DNA of 64,000 nt from Anaerosacchariphilus hominis (GTDB lineage Bacteria > Bacillota > Clostridia > Lachnospirales > Lachnospiraceae): the NCBI RefSeq assembly GCF_014290175.1, contig NZ_JACOOR010000001.1:248001-312000 (forward strand). The letters are read 5' to 3'. Numbering within the stretch: the stretch's first letter is position 1; every line of letters starts with the position of its first letter. The translations under genes and the position numbers were made by a program. Below the pieces are notes generated by a model. It ran no database searches, was not told the origin of the DNA, and saw only the letters and a list, made by a program, of their open reading frames with translations. Positions 8,484 through 16,203 of the stretch are shown piece after piece.

Positions 8484-8692
8484 ACCATAACTATATTAAA
8501 TTTCCAAAAGCTCTGTTTTTCTTCTTTAAATTCAAGTTGTTTTACTCTCTGTAGCAACAAACAACACATGTCTCCAATATCCTCTATCCCAAAGAAAGCT
8601 TTCGTCCATTTGTAATAATATTAGTTTCTATAGCTTTCTCAGCGCACATTTTTTCGAACAGGATTGCACCATTTATAGTTGAATGAGGATAA
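8480..8692 (-). other. Possible small broken gene between the HEPN gene and its downstream gene
   Basis: Two overlapping frames read like one protein interrupted by a one-base shift near 8620. The first gives STINGAILFEKMCAEKAIE and the second gives KWTKAFFGIEDIGDM with a charged tail. The second frame ends in TGA overlapping the GTG at 8483. No family recognised. It could also be chance. Confidence 0.3.
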
Positions 8693-9688
8693 CTAAAAAA
8701 TCACATATTTAATTTGTTCCGTCAGTTCCCTTAAATACTCAAATAAGTGTTCTTTTGTTGAATTGTAATCCATACCAAATGCCTTATATGTTAATCCTTT
8801 TAGTACATCATCCTCAATAACATCATCTTCACTCAGAAACTGACCTAAACCGTAATGTGCAAGACAGTTCCGAATACCCCTATTTTTCAGGGAACTATTC
8901 AATCCTATTCCAATATTATTTGCCACGCTAAATTCCTTTATAAAATCACACAAGTAATAATACTGCAAATAAGCAAATTTAAACTTTTGAGGTATTTCTT
9001 CAATGAAATATTTTTCAATAAATACTGTTACATAATTTACAATACAGAGAATGGTGAATAATTCAAACCCTAAACTTGTCCTCAGTTTTAGAGGACAATC
9101 CTTGTAAAAATGGAAATCTTTATAAGTAACATTTAAGCAATCATTATACTTATATGGTAAATTCTCAGTGCAACCCAAATACGCTGATAGCTTCCCCGCT
9201 ATAACGCTCATTCCCTTTATCATATTTCCAACCTGCTCATTTCCAATCGTTTTAATGGGTGTATGTAATGCACATATAATTGTATTTCCACAAAATTCGC
9301 CATTGCACAAGTCCGTTCCAACATTATAATAACCAAGAATTTTCTCTATTGTTGTTCTTTTATCATAATAATATTTATCACTCTCTTTGAATTTTTCATT
9401 CAGCATCTTAGAATAATCCAAATACTTCTTTTCAAATAATTTGTGTCCTTGCCTTAGTGCTGTATAATACACTTTTTCTTCTGCAGTAAAAGAAGGTGGG
9501 ACTAATCCAACTTTTTTGCACCATTGCTCAGCTCCATCCACAAAAATACCTATATATGGTTGACACATCATTATGTAATTACTGGTTATATTTTCTGCAT
9601 TTTTATGTATATCCACCAAAGTATATAAAAAGCGTGCATCTGATTGCATCAAACGCAATGCAGCCACTTGTACTTTATTCAAATCCAT
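8693..9688 (-). CDS. HEPN-motif protein of unknown function
   Basis: 331 residues. Near the C-terminus, SLKNRGIRNCLAHYGLG contains RNCLAH (Arg273-His278), an exact R-N-x-x-x-H HEPN signature, which in toxins, abortive-infection proteins and CRISPR effectors marks a metal-independent RNase site. The rest is helical with a moderately hydrophobic segment (about 207-226). A TTG at 9694 opens the frame, but the ATG at 9688 sits eight bases after AGGAAA and is the better start. It follows the 340-residue unknown gene by 12 bases. Calling it an RNase is inference from the motif and context. Confidence 0.6.
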   Translation of the reverse strand: MDLNKVQVAALRLMQSDARFLYTLVDIHKNAENITSNYIMMCQPYIGIFVDGAEQWCKKVGLVPPSFTAEEKVYYTALRQGHKLFEKKYLDYSKMLNEKFKESDKYYYDKRTTIEKILGYYNVGTDLCNGEFCGNTIICALHTPIKTIGNEQVGNMIKGMSVIAGKLSAYLGCTENLPYKYNDCLNVTYKDFHFYKDCPLKLRTSLGFELFTILCIVNYVTVFIEKYFIEEIPQKFKFAYLQYYYLCDFIKEFSVANNIGIGLNSSLKNRGIRNCLAHYGLGQFLSEDDVIEDDVLKGLTYKAFGMDYNSTKEHLFEYLRELTEQIKYVIF

Positions 9689-9700
9689 TATCAATATTTC

Positions 9701-10723
9701 CTATTTCTCAATTATGTAAGAATCTAAGTGACCGCCCAACGAATATATCTTCCATTCTACCATACCATGATCTTTAACCAACGATATTTCATAAATATCT
9801 TTTATGATATGTGGCGAATTTATTACAAAAGCATCTTCAACATTAGGATGAATTCTAACATATGCCATTGTATGTTGTTCATTATAACGTACCTTGGAAC
9901 TAATTCCAGGATTCTTTATTCCTAAAAAGAATTCTCTTGCTTCAGAATAATCTTTCCAATCCTTTTTCGTAGATGGAAAAATTAATTTGTCCAATAAATC
10001 TACAGAAATAACGTCTTTTTTTAATTCTTCCAAAAAAATATTGCATCGAATTAAAATTTCAATATCCTCAGATACTAATTGTCCATATATCTGTTTTAAT
10101 TCTTCGTCATCAGCATCGTGTCCATACATATTTGACCAAAATGGCGAATTAACAACATTCTGACTTTCGCTCTGATTTCCAAACGCAATTATGCTAGCAT
10201 GTTCTTTATGTATTTCTTCTACATCCAACCCACATTCCCTGAGACATTTGATTATTTTAAATAACACTTTTTCAAAGTCTTCAACATACTTCCTTATACA
10301 GGTAAAACGTAACTGTTCATCTGTTTGCACTAATCTTTGAATTCTATTCGCATCCGCATGCAAATATAAACCATACATAACATCCTCTATTGTTTGATAT
10401 AGATTAAGTTTTGTTCCGTCTGCCAATATCTGTTCAATTTGCATATTAATGATTTCATGATATTCGTTTAAAATCTTGCTTGCCTCTTCGCTTTTATGCG
10501 GATATGTTTTCTTCATTTCATCCAAGATTTCTTCGATAAATACAGGTTCTCCTTTACTTCCATACTTGCGTAGTAAAATCAATTTGGTATTAATCTGAAC
10601 ATATGATTCAGCATCATAATCAGCTGTTAATTCATGACTACAGAGTTCCCCGGAAAACCTTTGATACTCTTTCATTGTATACAAAAACAAATATAATTTA
10701 CTATTCGTGAGTTTATCAGGCAT
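9701..10723 (-). CDS. Unknown helical protein, first gene of the HEPN operon
   Basis: About 340 residues, predicted mostly helical and acidic, with no recognised family or transmembrane segment. The frame is open from a GTG at 10741 without a ribosome site. The ATG at 10723 follows GGTGA and is preferred. It ends 12 bases before the HEPN gene, so the two are almost certainly translated from one message. A role as partner, antitoxin or sensor of the HEPN protein is possible but is inferred only from gene order. Confidence 0.5.
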   Translation of the reverse strand: MPDKLTNSKLYLFLYTMKEYQRFSGELCSHELTADYDAESYVQINTKLILLRKYGSKGEPVFIEEILDEMKKTYPHKSEEASKILNEYHEIINMQIEQILADGTKLNLYQTIEDVMYGLYLHADANRIQRLVQTDEQLRFTCIRKYVEDFEKVLFKIIKCLRECGLDVEEIHKEHASIIAFGNQSESQNVVNSPFWSNMYGHDADDEELKQIYGQLVSEDIEILIRCNIFLEELKKDVISVDLLDKLIFPSTKKDWKDYSEAREFFLGIKNPGISSKVRYNEQHTMAYVRIHPNVEDAFVINSPHIIKDIYEISLVKDHGMVEWKIYSLGGHLDSYIIEK

Positions 10724-10819
10724 AATATCACCAACTTTCACTGTTACAGCTTATCTGCTTCTGAAAGAAACACTTTCTCATCCGCTAACAATGTCATCCA
10801 TATTGTCTTTTGTGACGAA

Positions 10820-11108
10820 TTACTCATCATCCGTGATTTCCCAGTGTCCGCTAAAACCACGTCCAACATAACATACATTATTCATTTTCTTTATATGGCG
10901 TTTAATTGTTTTAGAACTTACACCTAATACAATTGCCATCTTTTCTGTACTTATTTTTCTGTCCTTACGGATTAAGTCCACAATCTGAACATCTAACTTG
11001 TCTTGAGGGACATCTTGAGGGACATCTTGAGGGACATCTTGAGGGACATCGTAGTTCAGGTTCGGCATTACTACAGTAAATTGATATCTGTCTGAGCGGA
11101 ATGATGGT
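10820..11108 (-). pseudogene. C-terminal fragment of an AlbA/HTH (divergent AAA-4 type) regulator-like protein
   Basis: The retained part starts at SFRSDRYQFTVVMPNL, has four DVPQ repeats, then a winged-helix/HTH (KISTEKMAIVLGVSSKTIKR) and a C-terminal GHWEI. This tail is typical of ATP-binding AlbA_2/RecG-like helix-turn-helix proteins of about 400-500 residues. The upstream codons come from the IS256-family end, so the N-terminal domain was lost at the insertion at about 11110. It is not found on the other side of the IS, so this is more than a simple insertion. Stop lies 96 bases before the ATG of the unknown gene at 10723. Confidence 0.65.
11002..11049. repeat. Four tandem 12-bp units encoding DVPQ
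   Basis: CTTGAGGGACAT occurs four times without interruption on the plus strand. In the coding frame each unit gives Asp-Val-Pro-Gln. Such in-frame repeats occur in the linker before the HTH of AlbA_2-HTH proteins and may vary in number. Confidence 0.85.
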
Positions 11109-11194
11109 TTTGAGCCTATGAAACTTTTTCTGTAAAATAACCTAAGTAAGGTCCTTCTATGATACAATAAATATCATTAGGAGGGCCTTTTACT

Positions 11195-12436
11195 ATGGCA
11201 AAACAAAAGAAACCAGTTCACAGAGTTGAAATGACTGAAGGAAAAAGGAACATCATCCGCCAGCTTCTCGAAGAATACGATATCGAGACCGCAGAAGATA
11301 TCCAGGATGCACTCAAAGATCTTCTGGGCGGCACCATTAAAGAAATGATTTAGGCTGAAATGGATGACCATCTTGGATATGAGAAATCCCAGCGTTCTGA
11401 CAATGATGATTATCGTAACGGTTATAAACGCAAGCAGGTAAACAGCCGATATGGCTCTATGGAAATCGAGGTCCCACAGGATCGGAAATCGACCTTTGAA
11501 CCACAGGTGGTGAAAAAGCGTCAGAAAGATATTTCTGATATTGATCAGAAGATCATCTCTATGTATGCCAAAGGAATGACCACTCGCCAGATCTCGGAAA
11601 CGATTGAAGATATCTATGGTTTTGAAACATCAGAAAGTTTCATATCCGATGTGACGGATAAGATACTTCCTCAGATTGAAGATTGGCAGAACCGCCCATT
11701 GGATGAGGTATATCCAATCCTTTACATCGATGCGATCCACTATTCTGTGCGGGATAATGGAGTCATTCGTAAGCTTGCAGCCTATGTTATACTTGGCATT
11801 AATGCGGAGGGGAAAAAGGAAGTCCTGACGATTACGATTGGTGACAATGAAAGTGCGAAATACTGGCTGTCAGTCCTGAACGAACTGAAAAATCGCGGAG
11901 TAAAAGATATCCTGATCATCTGTGCCGATGGCCTTACAGGCATTAAAGAAGCGATTTCAGCTGCGTTTCCCAAAACAGAATACCAGAGGTGTATTGTCCA
12001 TCAGGTAAGAAACACCCTGAAATACGTTCCGGACAAGGACAGAAAAGCCTTTGCTGCAGATTTAAAAACCATCTATCAGGCCGCTGATGAGCAGAAGGCT
12101 CTGGCTGCCTTGGAACGTGTAACTGAAAAATGGACTCCGAAATACCCGAATTCCATGAAACGCTGGAAAGACAACTGGGATGCTGTTTCTCCAATTTTTA
12201 AATTTTCAACCACTGTCCGGAAGGTCATTTATACAACCAATGCGATCGAATCACTAAACTCCACATACCGGAAGCTGAACCGTCAGAGAAGCGTATTTCC
12301 AAGCGATACCGCCCTGTTAAAGGCCTTGTATCTGGCTACTTTTGAGGCTACGAAAAAATGGACTACCACCATCCGTGATTGGGCTCAGGTTTATGGAGAA
12401 CTGGGCATTATGTACGAAGGACGCTTACCCGAGTAA
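11195..12436 (+). pseudogene. IS256-family transposase with a premature stop
   Basis: From ATG 11195 the sequence matches copy 1 until codon 53, where TAG (11351-11353) replaces a glutamate codon. The codon before it is also changed (Met to Ile). After the stop the frame continues intact to 12436, with the DDE residues in YIDAIH, CADGLTG and NAIESLN. An internal ATG at 11360 could restart a 358-residue protein lacking the N-terminal DNA-binding region, but no ribosome site precedes it. Probably inactive, though mobilisable by copy 1 if its ends are present. Confidence 0.85.
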
Positions 12437-12455
12437 GCAAAAGAAGGGTTAAGAA

Positions 12456-12480
12456 GACAGGCGGGAAACCGCCTGCTCTT
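12456..12480 (+). terminator. Hairpin terminator after transposase copy 2
   Basis: GACAGGCGG-GAAA-CCGCCTG forms a short stem-loop at the place where copy 1 carries its terminator, followed by CTCTT. Confidence 0.5.
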
Positions 12481-12572
12481 GACATGCCCGTAAGCAACTG
12501 TTATATATAAAGCAAGAATGACAAGCCTGATTCACAAGCTTATCGCTCTTAATTATCATAGAAGAATCTTAT

Positions 12573-12690
12573 TTACAGAGATTTTCTCATACTCTCGTTT
12601 CTCTTATCGAGAAAGGCAAGCAACGCTACAATCAAGCTTCCAAAGGACATCAGCAATGCTAAAAATCGAAATGATCTCATAAGCCGTCAT
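12573..12690 (-). pseudogene. Frameshifted holin-like small toxin gene (copy 2)
   Basis: Starts like copy 1 (MTAYEIIS) but lacks a net 11 bases around codons 9-12, so the frame shifts and stops early at 12604. In the restored frame the rest reads LLMSFGSLIVALLAFLDKRN followed by a basic tail and stop at 12573, giving 42 residues. One membrane helix plus a charged C-terminus is the hallmark of small type I or holin-like toxins. The ribosome site has also been disrupted by an inserted palindromic repeat. Assignment is by pattern. Confidence 0.5.
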
Positions 12691-12699
12691 CGGCGCCAC

Positions 12700-12752
12700 G
12701 TCTACACTCCGTTTCGGTCGGTGCTAAACAGGTGCCACTGGCACCTAGCACC
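12700..12752. repeat. Short palindromic interspersed element A
   Basis: Absent from the matching place in toxin copy 1, where three bases of the ribosome site stand instead. It contains CTCCGTTTCGGTCGGTGCTAAA and the palindrome AGGTGCCACTGGCACCT. Similar in order and sequence to element B at 12803. Confidence 0.7.
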
Positions 12753-12802
12753 CCTTCCTATGTATTCCGGTTGCCCGGTATCATAAAACTCGGGAGGCTA
12801 CC

Positions 12803-12857
12803 TCTACGCTCCGCTCCGGTCGGCGCTAAACAAGCGTCCCCCCCCGGACGCTTAACG
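12803..12857. repeat. Short palindromic interspersed element B
   Basis: Inserted in the toxin leader relative to copy 1. CTCCGCTCCGGTCGGCGCTAAA is followed by an AAGCGTCC / GGACGCTT stem. It shares its first about 30 bases with element A (about 85% alike), while the stems differ. Confidence 0.7.
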
Positions 12858-13140
12858 CCCTGTCATGGGTACTTTCCTTAGATAGTATCCTAACATAAGA
12901 ACTAATGCTTATGCAAGAGTATATATAATTCCTTCGGGATTTTGTTTCATACAAATGAACTTTATGCTTACACATAAACGCCACCCATCTTTATTACTTA
13001 CAATGCTTTTTATTAGTATTTTAGTTCTTTGATAATGTACAGTAGCATATGTCACAATACGGATAATACCCACAGGAGTATTGGTTCGTTGGAACACTGA
13101 ACTTGATACAATTTAACTATTATTTCCCTAGGGGTGTTCA
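12858..13140. other. Toxin leader end and AT-rich spacer
   Basis: 12858-12925 is the remaining conserved leader of the toxin locus. From 12926 to 13140 no convincing gene was recognised. A 62-codon minus frame is present but has no ribosome site or family features. Confidence 0.4.
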
Positions 13141-13166
13141 AAAGGGGGTTCATTTGAACCCCCTTT
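13141..13166. terminator. Bidirectional hairpin terminator
   Basis: A perfect 12-bp stem, AAAGGGGGTTCA / TGAACCCCCTTT, with a two-base loop. It lies just after the stop of the leftward small membrane gene at 13193. Confidence 0.7.
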
Positions 13167-13192
13167 GTAAATACACTCAAAACACATCACAT

Positions 13193-13405
13193 TTATGCCA
13201 CTTTTTCTATTCTTTTTGCATCAGTATTATTTAACTGTTTTGTCTGTGCATCGCACTTAATCTTAATAGTCATAACATATGCAACCCCCAAACCAATAAA
13301 GGCTACTGCACACGGCCAACCCTCAAGTGAAAAATGAATACTCGCATTTTTGCATAATTCCTTACCTACTTCTTGTGTTCCAAATTTAATAATATCTTCC
13401 TTCAT
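13193..13405 (-). CDS. Small membrane protein of unknown function
   Basis: 70 residues. After a polar N-terminus there is one membrane helix (WPCAVAFIGLGVAYVMTIKI, about residues 30-50) and a basic, lysine-rich tail. The frame is open to 13522, but ATG 13405 follows GAAAGGTGG at ideal spacing and is taken as the start. It lies 94 bases downstream of the XRE regulator stop on the same strand. The single-helix architecture could suit a small toxin or an anchored accessory protein, but no family is recognised. Confidence 0.5.
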   Translation of the reverse strand: MKEDIIKFGTQEVGKELCKNASIHFSLEGWPCAVAFIGLGVAYVMTIKIKCDAQTKQLNNTDAKRIEKVA

Positions 13406-13499
13406 ATGAACCACCTTTCTTGTTTTGTTAAGAAAAGCATAATCCCAATCAGAAAAGTAATCAACAAAACAAAGTCCGCAAATTGCATACATAAAAAGA

Positions 13500-14354
13500 T
13501 CACATACTGTCGCTTGTTTCAAAAAAATCTAAAGAATATTTATTTCCTACTTGAGAAAAGGCTATGAGCATCTGCGTTCCTATAATTTGGTTCATCTCAT
13601 CCGAATATCCTGTATCAATTAATCCTAAAACATATCTCAATGCTAAATAATAATCACCAAGTTGTGACCATTGCTCAGTTAATTTAAGTTCACTAATCAG
13701 TTCAATTAGCAAATTATCAATTTCACAAATAAAGTCTTTCTTTTTTGCTGATGTCTTTTTTGCATCTTTTTGATATTCATATCTTAACTCTTTTAAGTCA
13801 GTTTCCCCATTACATATACGGGTTTGAAGTTTTCGCATTTTCTCTAAATCTGTGTACTGCTGTGTCCATATGAAAAATACGCACCAAATAATATTAGCAG
13901 CAGCCTCAATGACGTTATCCTCTACTGCTGATATAAAGTAATCAACAATTTCTGAAATAATTAAGCCTTGTACTTCTGTACCATGTCGAAATGCATCTAT
14001 CATGTTTTTTATTTCAGTAACACCCTTCAAAAATGATTCGTTCTTGCAGGCTTCATCAGTCTCAATAACAGGCAGTATATATAAAAATGCATCTATCATT
14101 TCATCCATATTTACTGCTTTAGTGGAATCAAATTCTGCATATTCATATAATTTATTATTAATCATCTCATCAACTGTTTTTCCGTAATATTCGGCAATTA
14201 TTTTTATGGTAGCAATATCTGGTATACGTCTTCCCTTCTCATATCCTTGAACCGTACTTTTTGATGCACGAATAACGTTTCCCAATTCATCTAAAGTTTC
14301 TCCATGTAGCGTTCTCATATGTTTTATATTTTTTCCAAGAATATTTTCAACCAT
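13500..14354 (-). CDS. XRE-family HTH regulator with helical C-terminal domain
   Basis: 284 residues. The N-terminal HTH_3 domain (about residues 8-62) is clear: TLDELGNVIRASKSTVQGYE and then a PDIATIKIIAEYY segment. The long C-terminal part is helical with a possible hydrophobic stretch (IEAAANIIWCVFFIW) and is not recognised. The gene sits directly downstream of a 121-bp repeat that supplies a TATAAT box (14396-14401). It could control its own transcription and the neighbouring HNH gene, which has the same repeat upstream. Confidence 0.75.
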   Translation of the reverse strand: MVENILGKNIKHMRTLHGETLDELGNVIRASKSTVQGYEKGRRIPDIATIKIIAEYYGKTVDEMINNKLYEYAEFDSTKAVNMDEMIDAFLYILPVIETDEACKNESFLKGVTEIKNMIDAFRHGTEVQGLIISEIVDYFISAVEDNVIEAAANIIWCVFFIWTQQYTDLEKMRKLQTRICNGETDLKELRYEYQKDAKKTSAKKKDFICEIDNLLIELISELKLTEQWSQLGDYYLALRYVLGLIDTGYSDEMNQIIGTQMLIAFSQVGNKYSLDFFETSDSM

Positions 14355-14393
14355 TTGTCTCTTTACCTTTCATTTTATGCCATCAATCATTGA

Positions 14394-14514
14394 CTATTAT
14401 ACTTTATATCGGTGGATTCGAATATCCATTTTATGTCATATTTTGGCAATATAAAAGATCAAGCCCGTCAAGCCCGATGGTTACTGACGAATCTGACCTT
14501 TTATAATAAAATTT
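14394..14514. repeat. 121-bp promoter-containing direct repeat, copy R1
   Basis: Matches 15381-15501 base for base in length, with roughly ten substitutions. Each copy lies just upstream of a leftward gene and contains TATAAT on the minus strand (14396-14401 here), so it is a shared promoter/leader block. Confidence 0.8.
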
Positions 14515-14540
14515 TTATATTCACCTGCACCTGACATCTC

Positions 14541-15335
14541 TTACGTGCTTTTTATATTATTAATATTTTGCTCTTCTATTATTTTCTTTAGTTTCTCTGG
14601 TGTTATTATGTCATTTTTCTTTCTATGAATCATCCTATGACAATTGGAACATATTGTTACAAGATCCGTTTCTGGATTAGGAATCAATTTTTCGTCTAGC
14701 GAGAATAATGGCTTTTTATGATGTACCTCGATATAATTTTCCCCAATGTATCCATACTTATTCTTAAAATCAAAACCACAAATTTGACATTTCGTTCCGT
14801 GTATTTTTATTGCCGCTTCTCTATATTTTAAAACCCTCTCATATCTTGTGGTATAAAACTCAATCCTGTTTCCTTCCGCCTTATTAATAACAAACGATTC
14901 GTTACTTCCCAATATGGGAATGTGTGCTTTTTCCCTTTCTTCACATAATTTGTTTATTGCATCCATATACATCTCTGGAACATTTTGTGCAACAGAGTTA
15001 AACTTCTTAAAATCTTTCCAAATTTTCTGAATATCAAATTTTGTAATTGGGTCTTCAAAGACCATAATGTCCTCTAGGTAATAAAAGGCTTCTCTTCCCC
15101 ATCCTCTTTCTTCCCATTTTAAGTCGACAATCGCCTTTCCTATAATTTTCCCTTTATACTGAAACAAAAATAGATTTTTTCTACAAACATCCATTATCGA
15201 ATATGAATTAAAATATAAATTTGAAATAAGATTACCACTTTCCAACCCATTTGCAATCTCTAACTTTGCAATATATTCTGTTTCAAAATCAAACATAGAT
15301 AATGGAAATATTCTGATACTACTCAATTCTCTCAT
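14541..15335 (-). CDS. HNH endonuclease with a possible PUA/EVE-like N-terminal domain
   Basis: 264 residues. The C-terminal HNH domain is clear: CQICGFDF (zinc cysteines), YIEVHHKKPL (the histidine pair), and LVTICSNCHRMIHR with the second Cys pair and final His. The N-terminal half (FLFQYKGKIIGKAIVDLKW and following) has the strand pattern of PUA/EVE/ASCH readers of modified bases, which occur fused to HNH in modification-dependent restriction enzymes. That fold call is inference. ATG 15335 follows AGGAG at 8 bases, while the upstream in-frame starts lack a site. Possible defence cargo. Confidence 0.65.
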   Translation of the reverse strand: MRELSSIRIFPLSMFDFETEYIAKLEIANGLESGNLISNLYFNSYSIMDVCRKNLFLFQYKGKIIGKAIVDLKWEERGWGREAFYYLEDIMVFEDPITKFDIQKIWKDFKKFNSVAQNVPEMYMDAINKLCEEREKAHIPILGSNESFVINKAEGNRIEFYTTRYERVLKYREAAIKIHGTKCQICGFDFKNKYGYIGENYIEVHHKKPLFSLDEKLIPNPETDLVTICSNCHRMIHRKKNDIITPEKLKKIIEEQNINNIKST

Positions 15336-15380
15336 AGGCATTTCTCCTAGTATTATATCTTCAATCTCAATAATACACAC

Positions 15381-15501
15381 CTATTATACCTTATATCGGC
15401 AGATTAGCATATCCATTTTATGTCATATTTCTGCAATATAAAAGATCAAACCCGCCAAGCCCGATGGTTACTGACGAATCTGACCTTTTATAATCAAATT
15501 T
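15381..15501. repeat. 121-bp promoter-containing direct repeat, copy R2
   Basis: Second copy of the block at 14394-14514, with TATAAT at 15383-15388 on the minus strand, directly before the HNH gene. R1 and R2 bracket the HNH gene, so the gene could be lost or gained by recombination between them. Confidence 0.8.
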
Positions 15502-15547
15502 CTGGATTTTTTCTTCTATTACAATATGTGTCAAATCAGGATTTAAT

Positions 15548-15870
15548 TTATCTCGTCTTTATCTTAAATCCGTTCTTAAAGATGAATAGTATATCATCCT
15601 TTGACTTTACCACCACTTCCTGCACCAGACTGCTCCAAAGTCCCTCATCGAATTCTTCTAACACAGCACCCTGCTTTTCCAATGCCCGGATGAATCCCTT
15701 GAATAATTCTCTCTGAGCCTTTTTGCTTTCAATCTGTTCTGAAATCTTGTCATACTCTGATTTGATGGTATTGTACCTTTCTGCAAGGTCGGCATATCTT
15801 CTTTCATATTCATTCTGGTCAAGTGCCGTCCGGCTGTTCTCTGCTATGGCTGTTTGCATCTGTTCTGCAA
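15548..15870 (-). pseudogene. C-terminal fragment of a large serine recombinase
   Basis: About 107 codons. RYADLAERYNTIKSEYDKI and the following coiled-coil, then LFKGFIRALEKQGAVLEEFD and a terminal IFKNGFKIKTR, match the end of Tn4451-type large serine recombinases. The catalytic resolvase domain is absent. The coding sequence is cut off at about 15870, precisely where the 112-bp element-end repeat begins, so it was truncated by the neighbouring integration. Not functional. Confidence 0.7.
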
Positions 15871-15873
15871 TAA

Positions 15874-15985
15874 TTATATATTACTCCGCCCACAAATAGA
15901 GCCAAACTAGAGCCATTTGATAAAACAAATGCCGGAAACCCGCATAAATACAGGCTTTCGGCATTTTAATCCGTTATTCGAACTC
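15874..15985. repeat. 112-bp element-end repeat, copy P2
   Basis: Near-identical to 5911-6022. Hairpin AAATGCCGG / TTTCGGCATTT and core TTATTCGAACTC at its right end. Confidence 0.7.
15974..15985. other. Candidate attachment core, middle copy
   Basis: TTATTCGAACTC differs from the guaA core TTATTCAAACTC by one base. It is the predicted distal att site of the guaA-proximal element. Confidence 0.6.
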
Positions 15986-16085
15986 TACAAAGACTAACGC
16001 TTTTTGTTTAGGAATTATTCTCTGTAATGTTTCTCGTTCTTTTGATTATTTGATATATCCATATTATCCTGCCTATACGAGCTAA

Positions 16086-16142
16086 TGTTATCATTTTGTT
16101 ATCGGCATTGATAACACCTACTCGATAACTGTGGATAATAAC
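16086..16142. repeat. Cluster of GTTATC-type motifs, left end of the guaA-proximal element
   Basis: TGTTATCA, TTGTTATCGG, TTGATAACA, CGATAACT and GGATAATAAC lie within 57 bases. A similar cluster lies at the other end (24594-24648). Possible arm-type integrase binding sites. Confidence 0.4.
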
Positions 16143-16203
16143 TATATGTAGCATGTCAAATTATAAGCTATTTTGCTTAGAGATTCAACACAAAACTGAA
16201 ATT

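Larger units (their letters stand above)
11112..12480 (+). mobile_element. IS256-family insertion sequence, copy 2
   Basis: Left end as in copy 1 (CTATGAAACTTTTTCTG), with the transposase frame and a hairpin at 12456-12480. A sampled stretch of about 160 bases is roughly 85% identical to copy 1 at the DNA level, with almost all changes silent. No matching right inverted repeat was seen. The left flank is a truncated AlbA/HTH gene, and the right flank is the second holin-like toxin locus. Confidence 0.7.
6011..15985. mobile_element. Distal, degraded guaA-targeted integrative element
   Basis: About 10 kb between two att-like cores. It keeps a MobC-like gene at its left end and cargo (HEPN-operon, HNH, XRE), but there is no integrase or relaxase, and several of its genes are broken. 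Base composition is clearly more AT-rich than the chromosome on either side. The boundaries are inferred from the cores and the 112-bp repeats. Confidence 0.5.

Noticed and set aside
10981..11060. CRISPR-like array
   Set aside because: The units are uninterrupted 12-bp tandem copies in frame (DVPQ), with no spacers.
12909..13097. 62-codon minus-strand frame
   Set aside because: No ribosome site, no known family, and it begins inside a spacer; insufficient support.
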